Assembly (NCBI RefSeq): GCF_002934235.1
Contig: NZ_PTIS01000001.1
Span: 372,001-436,000 of the forward strand
Direction: 5' to 3'
DNA length: 64,000 bases
DNA from: Clostridium algidicarnis DSM 15099
GTDB lineage: Bacteria; Bacillota; Clostridia; Clostridiales; Clostridiaceae
The notes under the pieces were generated by a model. It saw only the letters and a list, made by a program, of their open reading frames with translations, was not told where the DNA came from and did no database searches. Shown here piece by piece: positions 45,179-53,695 of this stretch. Position 1 is the first letter of the stretch; each line of letters opens with the position of its first letter. Position numbers and translations under genes: made by a program.

Positions 45179-45901
45179 GTGAAAAAGGTTAATTCGCAAG
45201 TAGCTGTGGCTTTAATTTGTGCACTTCTTGGATTCTTGCTAGCTTATCAATTTAAGCTTCTAGGTGGTCAAGATAAAAAGCTTCAGACAAATAACTATGA
45301 TAAAGAAGAAATAAGTGTTGAAGTTGAAATGTTGCAAAAACAAAAAGAGGAATTAGAAAAAAAGAATAATGATGTATCTTCACAATTAAAAAAGTATGAG
45401 GAATCCGCTAGTGAAAGTGGAGATGTAACTAAAGAATTAAAAAAACAATTAGATAATAGTAGATTAATACTAGGTAGTTTAGATGTGACAGGCCCAGGCG
45501 TAATATTATCACTAACACCTAAAGATCCTGTGTTTTCTAGCAATACATATACAGCATTTATAACTGATTATGAGCTGGTATATGTAATAAATGAATTGAA
45601 TTTTTCGGGCGCAGAGGCCATATCTATAAATGATAAGAGGGTAACATTACAAACGGGAATAAAAAGTTCTTCTAATAATAGCTTTATTTTAATAAATGAT
45701 GAGAAAATATCACCAAAAGAAAAAATAGAAATAAAAGCAATTGGAAATAAAAAGACCTTAGATGCAGGAGTTAATTTTGCAGGAGTTTTTCATTATCAAA
45801 ACCTAGAAAATTATAATATTGATATTAAGATGTCTGATTCAATAAATATACCAAAGTTTAGTAAAAACTATAAGCAAGAATATATTAAAGCTGTAGAATA
45901 A
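45179..45901 (+). CDS. DUF881 family protein (first of two)
   Basis: A 240-residue bitopic protein with an N-terminal membrane helix (about 7-25), then a coiled coil rich in K, E and Q (residues about 40-90), then the DUF881 domain. The domain has GSLDVTGPGVILSL, YELVYVINELNFSGAEAISINDKRV, and IEIKAIGNKKTLDAG. The family is always found near ftsQ in Firmicutes, but the function is not known. The start is GTG at 45179. It flanks the sbp-like gene together with a second DUF881 paralog, suggesting a shared complex (inference). Confidence 0.88.
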   Translation: MKKVNSQVAVALICALLGFLLAYQFKLLGGQDKKLQTNNYDKEEISVEVEMLQKQKEELEKKNNDVSSQLKKYEESASESGDVTKELKKQLDNSRLILGSLDVTGPGVILSLTPKDPVFSSNTYTAFITDYELVYVINELNFSGAEAISINDKRVTLQTGIKSSSNNSFILINDEKISPKEKIEIKAIGNKKTLDAGVNFAGVFHYQNLENYNIDIKMSDSINIPKFSKNYKQEYIKAVE

Positions 45902-45915
45902 GTAGGAGTGATAAA

Positions 45916-46254
45916 ATGATAGCATTAATTGGACTTTTAGTTGGAGTTTTAATGGGAATGTTTTTAAAGATAAATATTCCGGATAAGTTTTCACCTTATA
46001 TATCTGTAGCTATACTTGCTTGCTTAGATTCAGTTTTTGGAGCTATAAGAGCATATCTATCTAAAAACTTTCAAGCTGATATATTTATATCTGGGTTTTT
46101 CGGAAATGCAGCTTTAGCTGCAGGACTTGCATATTTGGGAGATAGGCTTGGTATACCAATATATATTGCTGCAGTTATAGTATTTGGTGGAAGAATTTTT
46201 GACAATTTCGCTATAATAAGAAGGTTACTATTAGAAAAGATTAAACATCGTTAA
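45916..46254 (+). CDS. sbp: Small basic protein, DUF1290 family (Sbp)
   Basis: The 112-residue integral membrane protein has three to four hydrophobic segments. It begins MIALIGLLVGVLMGMFLKI and contains YISVAILACLDSVFGAIRAYLSKNFQADIFISGFFGNAALAA, a highly conserved DUF1290 stretch. Named small basic protein in B. subtilis for its position near ftsZ, it has no defined role. ATG at 45916 follows AGGAG, 14 bases after the first DUF881 gene. Confidence 0.9.
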   Translation: MIALIGLLVGVLMGMFLKINIPDKFSPYISVAILACLDSVFGAIRAYLSKNFQADIFISGFFGNAALAAGLAYLGDRLGIPIYIAAVIVFGGRIFDNFAIIRRLLLEKIKHR

Positions 46255-46313
46255 ATTTAATGTAGTATTAAATTACTTTTACATTAATTTTTAAATCCAA
46301 AAAGGGTGATTTT

Positions 46314-47051
46314 ATGAAATTAAATGAAGGAAAAATATTTATTTTTATAGCTGCAATTATGATAGGAATTCTTGTATCTTTCAATATAAATTTAAGCACA
46401 GACAATAAACGAGAGTATGTAAGCACGAAAGAATATCAAGAAATGTACAATAAAAGAAATAAATTATATAGAGAGGTTTCCGATGTAAGAGAGGATTACC
46501 AAAGTAATTATAAAAAACTTAATTCCTTTAAATCAGGATACGTAGATAAAGAAAAGAATATAGCAGATTCTATAGTAGAAGAACTAGAAAATAACAAAAT
46601 ACTTTTAGGGTATAATAAGGTTCAAGGGAATGGTATAGAAATAACCGTAAGAGATGGATTCGATGAGCTTAATCCGGATATAGAAGATCCCCTTTTAAGG
46701 TATATGCGTACCTTTCATAATACAGATTTAATTCAAATTATAAACGAGTTAAAACTTTTTGGAGCTGAAGCTATTTCAATAAATGGGCAAAGACTAATGA
46801 GCAATTCTGAAGTGTATTGTAGTTCAGCATTTATAAGTATAAATGGAGTGAAACTTCCTGCACCTTTTCATATAGAAGCTATAGGAAATACAGAAAACCT
46901 TGTAAATAGTCTTAAGTCCAATGATAGCTATGTAAAAAGGTTACAAGGTAGAGGTATAAATATTGATATAGAAGAGAAAGAGACTATTGTAATTTCACCT
47001 TATATAGGAGATTTGAAAGTGAACTTTTTAAGTAGTAAAAAAAATAAATAA
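46314..47051 (+). CDS. DUF881 family protein (second of two)
   Basis: A 245-residue paralog of the upstream DUF881 gene. It has one N-terminal membrane helix (about 8-25), a coiled-coil region with EYQEMYNKRNKLYREVSDVREDY, and the domain NKVQGNGIEITVRDG, DLIQIINELKLFGAEAISINGQRL, and PFHIEAIGNTENL. The two DUF881 proteins share the motif INEL-x-x-x-GAEAISIN. It lies 60 bases after sbp. Function unknown; association with the divisome is inferred from synteny. Confidence 0.88.
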   Translation: MKLNEGKIFIFIAAIMIGILVSFNINLSTDNKREYVSTKEYQEMYNKRNKLYREVSDVREDYQSNYKKLNSFKSGYVDKEKNIADSIVEELENNKILLGYNKVQGNGIEITVRDGFDELNPDIEDPLLRYMRTFHNTDLIQIINELKLFGAEAISINGQRLMSNSEVYCSSAFISINGVKLPAPFHIEAIGNTENLVNSLKSNDSYVKRLQGRGINIDIEEKETIVISPYIGDLKVNFLSSKKNK

Positions 47052-47131
47052 TAATTTATTTAAAAATAAAGGGATTTTTAAATTTGTGAAGAATAGTTAC
47101 TTTATAAGGGTTATCAAAGGAGAGGGTATTA

Positions 47132-47785
47132 ATGGATGTCTTGGGTAACTTAAAATCAATTACAAATGAAATACCAAAGGATTCAACTTTTATAGCTGTG
47201 AGTAAGCAACAATCTACGGATAGTATAAAAAAGGCTTATGATTTTGGTATAATAGACTTTGGAGAGAATAAGGTCCAAGAATTATTAGAAAAAAGCGAAG
47301 AATTGCCAAAAGATATAAGATGGCATTTTATAGGTCACCTTCAAAGAAATAAGGTAAAGTATATAGTGGGGAAGGTTTATCTTATTCAATCTTTAGATAG
47401 CATAAGACTTTTATCGGAAATAGAAAAACAATATATGAAGCAAAACAAAGTTGCAGAGGCTTTAATTGAAATTAATATAGGAAAAGAAAAAAGTAAGGAT
47501 GGCATATTCTTAGAAGATTTAGAAGAGCTAATTGTTGAAATTGAGAAATGTAATTTTGTAAAGATTAAAGGTCTTATGGCTATAATACCAAAAGGCGATG
47601 AAAAGTCTTCTGAATCTTATTTTATGAAGATGAAGGATATTTGGGATAACCTTTCTTATAGAAAATTTTCTAATATATCTATGGACTATCTATCTATGGG
47701 AATGAGTAGAGACTACGAATTAGCTTTAAAGTGTGGAGCTAACATGATAAGAGTCGGGGAAGGCATCTTTGGTAAAAGAATATAA
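47132..47785 (+). CDS. ylmE: PLP homeostasis protein, YggS/YlmE family
   Basis: PLP-binding protein of the alanine racemase fold that maintains vitamin B6 and amino-acid balance, without known catalysis. The 217-residue product has FIAVSKQQSTDSIKKAYDFGIIDFGENKVQELLEKSE, where the Lys binds PLP (about residue 25). It also has WHFIGHLQRNKVKYI and LSMGMSRDYELALKCGANMIRVGEGIFG. The ATG follows AAAGGAGAGG. It is placed before sepF, as in Bacillus and clostridia. Confidence 0.95.
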   Translation: MDVLGNLKSITNEIPKDSTFIAVSKQQSTDSIKKAYDFGIIDFGENKVQELLEKSEELPKDIRWHFIGHLQRNKVKYIVGKVYLIQSLDSIRLLSEIEKQYMKQNKVAEALIEINIGKEKSKDGIFLEDLEELIVEIEKCNFVKIKGLMAIIPKGDEKSSESYFMKMKDIWDNLSYRKFSNISMDYLSMGMSRDYELALKCGANMIRVGEGIFGKRI

Positions 47786-47803
47786 AAATGAGGAGGAATA
47801 TAA

Positions 47804-48253
47804 ATGGCAGCGAAAGTGTTAAATAAAGTATGGGGATTTTTGGGGTTAGAGGATGAATATGATGAAGAGTATGATGAAGAATATGATGAGGCTGAAGAAG
47901 AAGAAGTAAAACAACCTACTCAATTAAATAATAAAAAGAATCAAGGTAAGGTGGTAAGTATACATACTGCAGTTTCTGCTAAGGTTACTATAGTAAAGCC
48001 TCAAAGCTACGAAGAAGTAACAGAGATAAGTGATGATTTAAAAAATCGAAAAATAGTTATTGTAAACACCACAGCTCTAGAACCTAAAATAGCTCAAAGA
48101 TTATTAGATTTTATGGGTGGAGCAAGCTATGCTCTAGGTGGCGAGCTTCAAGAGGTTGAAAATGGTGTCTATATAGTATCACCTTCTAATATAGAAGTTA
48201 CGAGCGAACTAAAGACTGAATTAAGTAAAGGATTGTTTAATTGGTCTAAATAG
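47804..48253 (+). CDS. sepF: Cell division protein SepF
   Basis: SepF bundles FtsZ filaments and tethers them to the membrane through an N-terminal amphipathic helix. The 149-residue product begins with that helix ([14 protein letters not shown]). A very acidic linker of D, E and Y repeats (about residues 17-37) follows. The SepF domain has [28 protein letters not shown] and [38 protein letters not shown] follows GAGGAGG, 18 bases after ylmE. Confidence 0.96.
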   Translation: MAAKVLNKVWGFLGLEDEYDEEYDEEYDEAEEEEVKQPTQLNNKKNQGKVVSIHTAVSAKVTIVKPQSYEEVTEISDDLKNRKIVIVNTTALEPKIAQRLLDFMGGASYALGGELQEVENGVYIVSPSNIEVTSELKTELSKGLFNWSK

Positions 48254-48277
48254 TTTTTAGATAGAAGGGAATGAATA

Positions 48278-48538
48278 ATTATTTTAAGAGTTTTTTTTGA
48301 GGTCTTATTTTCAATAGTAGAATATGCTATATTGATAGATGTAGTTTTATCATTTATTTTTAGAGAACAACAAAACAAGCTTATAAATATAATAAAATTT
48401 CTAACAGAACCAATCTTAAAACCAGCTAAGCTATTACAAGATAAATTTATGCCAAACCTCTCCTTAGATTTTTCACCAGTTATTGTATTGATACTATTAT
48501 ATTTGCTAGAGAGCATAATTATGCCTCTTGTTAGTTAA
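48278..48538 (+). CDS. ylmG: YggT family membrane protein YlmG (no canonical start codon)
   Basis: A small two-helix membrane protein of the YggT family, linked to division and membrane protein assembly. The product contains FSIVEYAILIDVVLSFIF and ends SPVIVLILLYLLESIIMPLVS. The frame runs from a stop at 48272 and has no ATG, GTG or TTG until TTG at 48332, which would cut off most of helix 1. I therefore place the start at ATT 48278, seven bases after AAGGGA, giving 86 residues. Alternatively, ATG at 48271 is used and a one-base change or slippage in the T8 run (48291-48298) joins the frames, giving an N-terminus MNNYFKSFFEV. Confidence 0.75.
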   Translation: MILRVFFEVLFSIVEYAILIDVVLSFIFREQQNKLINIIKFLTEPILKPAKLLQDKFMPNLSLDFSPVIVLILLYLLESIIMPLVS

Positions 48539-48543
48539 ATAAT

Positions 48544-49308
48544 ATGAATAAAAAGGATTTTTTAAAGTATATGGGAGAGGAAGACATATCTTTATGTTCA
48601 AATCTTTATGATAAGATTTTATTATCGAATAAAACATTAAACACTGTCTATAGCAATGAATTCTTAACACCTAATATTTGGAATAAGATTCAGAAATATT
48701 GCAACGTAAATAATATTGTTTCTGATGTTTCGGGTGGATTTGATGATGCTGAAAGAAGGATAATTAGATTTAATGGTTCTGGATCTTACTATTCTATTCA
48801 AATTATTAAGATTACAAATAAGTCGAAATTTTGTGAACTTCTACATAAAGATTATTTAGGAGCATTAATGTCATTAGGAGTAAAAAGGGAGAAATTTGGT
48901 GATCTTATAGTACAAGATAATAAATGCTATTTGCCAGTAACTGAAGATATATTACAGTATATATTTATTAATTTAAAAGTTATAGGTAAGAGTCCATGCA
49001 CTGTAGAGATTTTAAATGACAATGAAAGTATTCCAGACTATACTTTTAAAGTAAATGTGCATTTAGCTTCATCAAAGAGAATAGATGTGATAGTTAGTTC
49101 AATTACAAATCTTTCAAGAGCAAAAAGTCAGCAGTACATAAAATCGGGTAAAGTACTTATAGACTATGTCACTTGTTATGAAAAAAGCGAGGAAGTAATG
49201 TCTGCAAATACTATTACCATAAGAGGATATGGAAAATATAAGGTTGGAGAGATAATAGGTACCACATCTAGTGGTAGATTAAAAATACAAATAAAAAAAT
49301 ACGTTTGA
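48544..49308 (+). CDS. ylmH: RNA-binding protein YlmH (S4 domain)
   Basis: The 254-residue product has an N-terminal region of about 75 residues, a middle YlmH domain with GVKREKFGDLIVQDNKCYLPV, and a C-terminal S4 RNA-binding domain RIDVIVSSITNLSRAKSQQYIKSGKVLIDYV. YlmH proteins bind large ribosomal subunits in rescue of stalled translation and lie in the division cluster. Its ATG lies 6 bases after ylmG and has a poor ribosome binding site, so it probably depends on coupling to ylmG. RqcH, a partner in ribosome quality control, is encoded at 56.8-58.5 kb. Confidence 0.94.
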   Translation: MNKKDFLKYMGEEDISLCSNLYDKILLSNKTLNTVYSNEFLTPNIWNKIQKYCNVNNIVSDVSGGFDDAERRIIRFNGSGSYYSIQIIKITNKSKFCELLHKDYLGALMSLGVKREKFGDLIVQDNKCYLPVTEDILQYIFINLKVIGKSPCTVEILNDNESIPDYTFKVNVHLASSKRIDVIVSSITNLSRAKSQQYIKSGKVLIDYVTCYEKSEEVMSANTITIRGYGKYKVGEIIGTTSSGRLKIQIKKYV

Positions 49309-49322
49309 CGGGGTGATGACTT

Positions 49323-49931
49323 ATGAAAATAACTCCAATGGATATAAGTAATAAAGAATTTAAAAAGGTACTTAGAGGATATGATTCAGAAGAGGTAGAT
49401 GAATTTTTAGATAAAATTGTAGAAGAGTATGAAGTGCTATTTAAAGAAAACGCCATATTAAAAGAGAAAATGTCAGTAATGGATGATAGGATAGATCATT
49501 ATTCTAATATAGAAAATACAATACAAAATACTTTAGTATTGGCTCAAAATGCCGCAGAACAAGCTAAAAAATCTGCACAAAAAGAAGCAGACTTAATAGT
49601 TAGAAATTCTAATGAAACGGCACAAAAGATATTAGATAAAGCTCATAGTGACGTTATAAGAGTGAATGATGAGTATGAAAGATTAAAACAAGATTTTATT
49701 AGGTTTAGAGTCAAGTTTAGAAGTTTTATGAATGTTCAGTTAGAAACTTTTGATGATCTTGAAAAAGACTTTGCTAAAAATTATAATTTAGGAATACCTT
49801 TAGAAGAAGATGTAGTTGAAGAAGAAGAAAAAGAACAAATTATAAATAAAGAAATTGAAGTACAAAAGGATGAATCTATAAACTCAGATGATTTAAGTGC
49901 TATTAAAAGCTTCTTTGCAAAAAATAGCTAA
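49323..49931 (+). CDS. divIVA: Cell division / polarity protein DivIVA
   Basis: DivIVA binds curved membrane at poles and septa and recruits Min and other proteins. The 202-residue product begins with the lipid-binding domain ITPMDISNKEFKKVLRGYDSEEVDEFLDKIVEEYEVLF. Long coiled coils follow (about 30-75 and 90-150). The tail is acidic with EEEEKEQ, ending in a short DDLSAIKSFFAKN. ATG follows GGGGTGA, 14 bases after ylmH. A terminator ends the cluster. Confidence 0.96.
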   Translation: MKITPMDISNKEFKKVLRGYDSEEVDEFLDKIVEEYEVLFKENAILKEKMSVMDDRIDHYSNIENTIQNTLVLAQNAAEQAKKSAQKEADLIVRNSNETAQKILDKAHSDVIRVNDEYERLKQDFIRFRVKFRSFMNVQLETFDDLEKDFAKNYNLGIPLEEDVVEEEEKEQIINKEIEVQKDESINSDDLSAIKSFFAKNS

Positions 49932-49934
49932 TTG

Positions 49935-49962
49935 AACTCACTCTTTAAGAGTGAGTTTTTTT
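49935..49962 (+). terminator. Intrinsic terminator after divIVA
   Basis: AACTCACTC and GAGTGAGTT (9 bp) with a 5-base loop are followed by a run of T residues. It closes the division cluster. Confidence 0.9.
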
Positions 49963-49983
49963 ATTTAAGATTGGAGGACAAAT

Positions 49984-51075
49984 ATGTATAAGAAAATAGA
50001 GCAAGATATTAATGTACCCTATCCTATATATTTGGTAAATAATATTTATGAAACTGTTAAAAGAATTGAAAATATAAAGGTAAAGCATAGGGCTGATTTA
50101 TTTCTTATATACGATAAAAATTTAAGCGTATATTACGATAAATATATAAATAACATTAGGAGCTTTTGCAAAAGCTCACTTTATATAGAATGTAAAGAAT
50201 GCAATAAAAATAGAGAAACTGTAGATGAGATATATAAATTTTTAGTAGATAATAATGCCAAAAGGAATGGTATAGTAATATGTATAGGTGGTGGCATCCT
50301 AGGGGATTTAGTGGGATTTGTTTCTGGCACCTACATGAGGGGTATAAGATACATTAATATTCCAACTACAATGATATCTCAAGTTGATAGTAGCATTGGA
50401 GGGAAGGTTGGATATAATTTTAATAATCTAAAAAATTATATTGGAATGTTTTATAACCCATTAGAAGTCATAGTATGTCCAGAGTTTCTTAAAACACTCA
50501 AAAGAAAAGAAATTTTGAGTGGATTTGGGGAAATAATTAAATATTGTATAATAGATAGGGATGATTTGTTAATTTATTTTGAAAAAAATATAGAATCTAT
50601 AGTGAACCTTGAAAAAGATGAGATAATTTTATTAGTGCAAAAATGTATATTAATAAAAAGAGACATTGTTTCTAAAGATTTTAAGGATACAGGACTTAGA
50701 AATGTATTAAATTTTGGACATACTGTAGGCCATGCTATAGAAATAGATTCAAATTATAAGGTTTCTCATGGACAATCGGTATCTCTTGGAATATTAGTTG
50801 CATTAAAATTATCAGAAACTCTTATGTCTTTAGATAAAACTCTATATAATAAAATAAAAGATATTTATACGTATATAGGTATAGATAAGTATTATAAGAT
50901 AAATAATAAAGATAATTTTATAAAAAGCATAAGAGGAGATAAAAAAAATGATTCTAATATAAGATTTGTACTAATATCAACATTAGGAAAACCTGTTATA
51001 GCGGTTAAAGTTAAAGAAGAACAGCTACTTAAAGTTATCAAAGAGAGTATAGAAGGTGAAAAAATATATGAGTAA
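49984..51075 (+). CDS. aroB: 3-dehydroquinate synthase
   Basis: AroB converts DAHP to 3-dehydroquinate, step two of the shikimate pathway, using NAD and a divalent metal. The 363-residue product has the NAD loop CIGGGILGDLVGFVSGTYMRGIRYINIPTTMISQVDSSIGGKVGYNF near residue 100. It also has SGFGEIIKYC and the metal-binding LNFGHTVGHAIE near residue 241. ATG follows TGGAGG. No promoter is visible in the 22 bases after the divIVA terminator, so transcription may depend on read-through. It overlaps aroF by 8 bases. Confidence 0.95.
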   Translation: MYKKIEQDINVPYPIYLVNNIYETVKRIENIKVKHRADLFLIYDKNLSVYYDKYINNIRSFCKSSLYIECKECNKNRETVDEIYKFLVDNNAKRNGIVICIGGGILGDLVGFVSGTYMRGIRYINIPTTMISQVDSSIGGKVGYNFNNLKNYIGMFYNPLEVIVCPEFLKTLKRKEILSGFGEIIKYCIIDRDDLLIYFEKNIESIVNLEKDEIILLVQKCILIKRDIVSKDFKDTGLRNVLNFGHTVGHAIEIDSNYKVSHGQSVSLGILVALKLSETLMSLDKTLYNKIKDIYTYIGIDKYYKINNKDNFIKSIRGDKKNDSNIRFVLISTLGKPVIAVKVKEEQLLKVIKESIEGEKIYE

Positions 51076-51859
51076 ATTATTATGTGATAAAGATAGTGGT
51101 GATGCAATTATAGTTAAAGTAGGAGACACAGAAATAGGTAGTAAAAAAAAGGTTATAATATCAGGGCCCTGTGCAGTAGAGGATTATGATACTATGATTA
51201 GCATTGCCACACAATTAAAATTATATGGTGTAAACATACTAAGAGGAGGAGCTTTTAAGCCTAGAACATCACCTTATGATTTTCAAGGACTTGGTAAAGA
51301 AGGACTTGAAATATTAAAGGCTGTAAGAGAAGAAGTTAATATACCTGTATCAACAGAAATTATGGATACTAGAGACGTAGAAGAAGCTCTTAATTATATT
51401 GACGTAATTCAAATAGGATCTAGAAATATGTATAATTACAGTTTATTAAAAGAAGTAGGAAAGTTAAAAACACCCATCATACTTAAAAGGGGCATAAGTG
51501 CAACTATAAATGAATGGATAAATGCTGCAGAATATATATTAAGAGAAGGAAATGAAAATGTTATATTGTGTGAAAGAGGTATTAGAACCTTCGAAACATA
51601 TACACGCAATACTTTGGATCTAAATGCTGTAGCTTTTGTTAAAACCAACTATAGATTGCCTATTATAGTGGACCCAAGCCATGGAACAGGACTTAGAGAA
51701 CTAGTACATCCAATGTCTTTAGCATCTATTGCTGCAGGGGCAGATGGGCTTATAATAGAAAGCCACATAAATCCGGATCTTTCAATATCTGATGCAAATC
51801 AAACAATATCAATAAATACCCTTTCTGATATAATTAATGACATAAAAAGATTAAATTGA
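51068..51859 (+). CDS. aroF: 3-deoxy-7-phosphoheptulonate synthase (DAHP synthase)
   Basis: The enzyme joins phosphoenolpyruvate and erythrose 4-phosphate to start the shikimate pathway. The product (263 residues) is the short, AroAI-beta type: VIISGPCAVEDYDTMISIA, LRGGAFKPRTSPYDFQGLGKEGLEIL, IQIGSRNMYNYSLLKEVG, PIILKRGISATINEW, and DPSHGTGLRELV. There is no fused chorismate mutase or ACT domain, so feedback control is not evident. ATG at 51068 has GAAGGTG upstream; a GTG at 51056 is less likely. Confidence 0.95.
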   Translation: MSKLLCDKDSGDAIIVKVGDTEIGSKKKVIISGPCAVEDYDTMISIATQLKLYGVNILRGGAFKPRTSPYDFQGLGKEGLEILKAVREEVNIPVSTEIMDTRDVEEALNYIDVIQIGSRNMYNYSLLKEVGKLKTPIILKRGISATINEWINAAEYILREGNENVILCERGIRTFETYTRNTLDLNAVAFVKTNYRLPIIVDPSHGTGLRELVHPMSLASIAAGADGLIIESHINPDLSISDANQTISINTLSDIINDIKRLN

Positions 51860-51872
51860 AGGGAGAATTTAA

Positions 51873-53177
51873 GTGGATATAAAGATATTAAAAGCCAAGG
51901 AACACATTCATAAAGAAATTAAAAACTTGCCAGGTGATAAGTCTATTGCACATAGAAGCCTTATAATAGGCTGTATACCTAAGGGAACATATAATATATA
52001 TAACTTTCCAAAAGGTAATGATTGTGTTGTTACACTTAAGAATATGGAAAAGCTTGGAGCTAAGGTTATTTATGAAGATGAATATAAATTAAAAGTTATA
52101 AGCCCTGGAATAGAAGAATTTAAAAAGGATGTTGGTGTATTAAACTGTGATAATTCAGGAACAACTGTTAGATTATTACTAGGTATTTTATGTGCGGCTA
52201 ACATAAAAGCGGTTTTAATAGGTGATGAATCTTTAAGTAAAAGACCCATGAAAAGAATATTAGAACCATTACGACTTATGGGAGGAGTATTTGAGTGCTC
52301 AGAAGACAAATTGCCTATAAACACCACTAAATTATCAAATCTAGAAAGTATAGAATATTTGATGACGGTATCCTCAGCACAGGTAAAATCAGCTCTTTTA
52401 ATAGCGGCTTTAGTAGCAAAAAAGGATATAGTAGTAAAGGAAGTTTTATCTACAAGAGATCATACTGAAATTATGATGAAATACCTAGGCGCAGATATCA
52501 AGTGTAAAGAAAACTCTATAACACTTGAAAAGTCTAATTTATCTTCTAAGGATATCTTTATTCCGGGAGATATATCTTCTGCAGCTTTTATAATAGGGTT
52601 ATGCATACTCGCGAAAGAATCAAGTGTAACTTTAAAAGATGTTCTACTAAATCCCAGCAGAAGAAAATTTATAGATATATTAAAGGACATGGGTGCTGAT
52701 ATAAATATGGACATAAAAGAAACTAGAAATGGAGAACTTGTAGGTGATATAAAGGTTAAAAGTAGTAACCTTAAAGGAATTGAAATTGAAGCAAAATATA
52801 CTCCGAGTATTATAGATGAAATTCCGCTTATTAGTGTTTTAGCCGCTTTTAGTGAAGGTACTACTATAATAAAATCAGTAGATGAGTTAAAGGTTAAAGA
52901 AAGTAATAGAGTAGATGGTATAATAAATAATTTAAAAAATTGTGGTATACAATCACATTATGACAATGGAGACCTATTTATTAAGGGTGGAAATTCATAT
53001 ATAAGCAAAGATATAAATATCGAAAGTCAAAAAGATCATAGAATAGCTATGGCCTTTGCAGTACTTTCTATTAGAAATTTAAAAAGTACCAATATTAATC
53101 ATTGGGAGTATACAAATATATCATTTCCAAATAGCATAAAATTTTTTAGTGAATTCTTAAATATGGTTGAAACCTAA
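51873..53177 (+). CDS. aroA: 3-phosphoshikimate 1-carboxyvinyltransferase (EPSP synthase)
   Basis: EPSP synthase adds enolpyruvate to shikimate 3-phosphate and is the target of glyphosate. The 434-residue product has LPGDKSIAHRSLIIGC near residue 19, NCDNSGTTVRLLLGILCA near 90, VSSAQVKSALLIAAL, DHTEIMMKYLGA, and IDEIPLISVLAAFSEG with VKESNRVDGI. The GTG at 51873 follows AAGGGAG. It is the last of the three shikimate genes; aroC, aroE and aroK are not here. Confidence 0.95.
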   Translation: MDIKILKAKEHIHKEIKNLPGDKSIAHRSLIIGCIPKGTYNIYNFPKGNDCVVTLKNMEKLGAKVIYEDEYKLKVISPGIEEFKKDVGVLNCDNSGTTVRLLLGILCAANIKAVLIGDESLSKRPMKRILEPLRLMGGVFECSEDKLPINTTKLSNLESIEYLMTVSSAQVKSALLIAALVAKKDIVVKEVLSTRDHTEIMMKYLGADIKCKENSITLEKSNLSSKDIFIPGDISSAAFIIGLCILAKESSVTLKDVLLNPSRRKFIDILKDMGADINMDIKETRNGELVGDIKVKSSNLKGIEIEAKYTPSIIDEIPLISVLAAFSEGTTIIKSVDELKVKESNRVDGIINNLKNCGIQSHYDNGDLFIKGGNSYISKDINIESQKDHRIAMAFAVLSIRNLKSTNINHWEYTNISFPNSIKFFSEFLNMVET

Positions 53178-53248
53178 ATATTAAAAAAATGATGCTTTCG
53201 AGCAATATAAAAGTGCATTACCAGATTAATTTAACGGGGGATGGAAAA

Positions 53249-53695
53249 TTGGAAATAATCATAATTATTTTAGGTGTGTTTGTTGACAGGGTTACAAAAA
53301 TGTGGGCAGTTAGTAATTTAGCTAAGGGTAAGGATGTAGTTATAATTAATAACTTTTTTAGTTTGTCTTACTTAGAAAATAGAGGGGCTGCATTCGGTAT
53401 TTTTCAAGGAAGGGCTTTTTTATTATCATTATTAACGATTATTGTTGTATTAGCAATGATTTTTTATTTAATAAGGTATAAACCTAAATCATTTATATTA
53501 AAAATATCATTAGCTCTTATTATATCTGGGGCTATAGGTAATTTAATAGATAGAATAAAGTATAATTATGTAGTAGATTTTATTTTTTTCCACTATAAAG
53601 ATGTTTATAGTTTTCCGACATTTAACATTGCGGATATACTTGTGGTTATAGGAACATTTTTACTTGCAGTATTTATAATAAAGGATGGCGAATAA
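53249..53695 (+). CDS. lspA: Lipoprotein signal peptidase (signal peptidase II)
   Basis: LspA removes signal peptides from prolipoproteins after lipidation of the +1 Cys. The 148-residue product has four membrane segments and the aspartyl-protease motifs NRGAAFGIF, GAIGNLIDRI and FNIADILVVIG, giving the catalytic Asp pair. I choose TTG at 53249, with GGGGGA about 7 bases upstream. The frame is open to 53189, but those 20 residues do not look like LspA. It overlaps rluD by one base. The lipoprotein at 59.5 kb is one likely substrate. Confidence 0.93.
   Translation: MEIIIIILGVFVDRVTKMWAVSNLAKGKDVVIINNFFSLSYLENRGAAFGIFQGRAFLLSLLTIIVVLAMIFYLIRYKPKSFILKISLALIISGAIGNLIDRIKYNYVVDFIFFHYKDVYSFPTFNIADILVVIGTFLLAVFIIKDGE

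Noticed and set aside
53189-53248. N-terminal extension of lspA from ATG 53189
   Set aside because: There is no good ribosome binding site and no match to LspA; the TTG at 53249 follows GGGGGA and gives the usual length.
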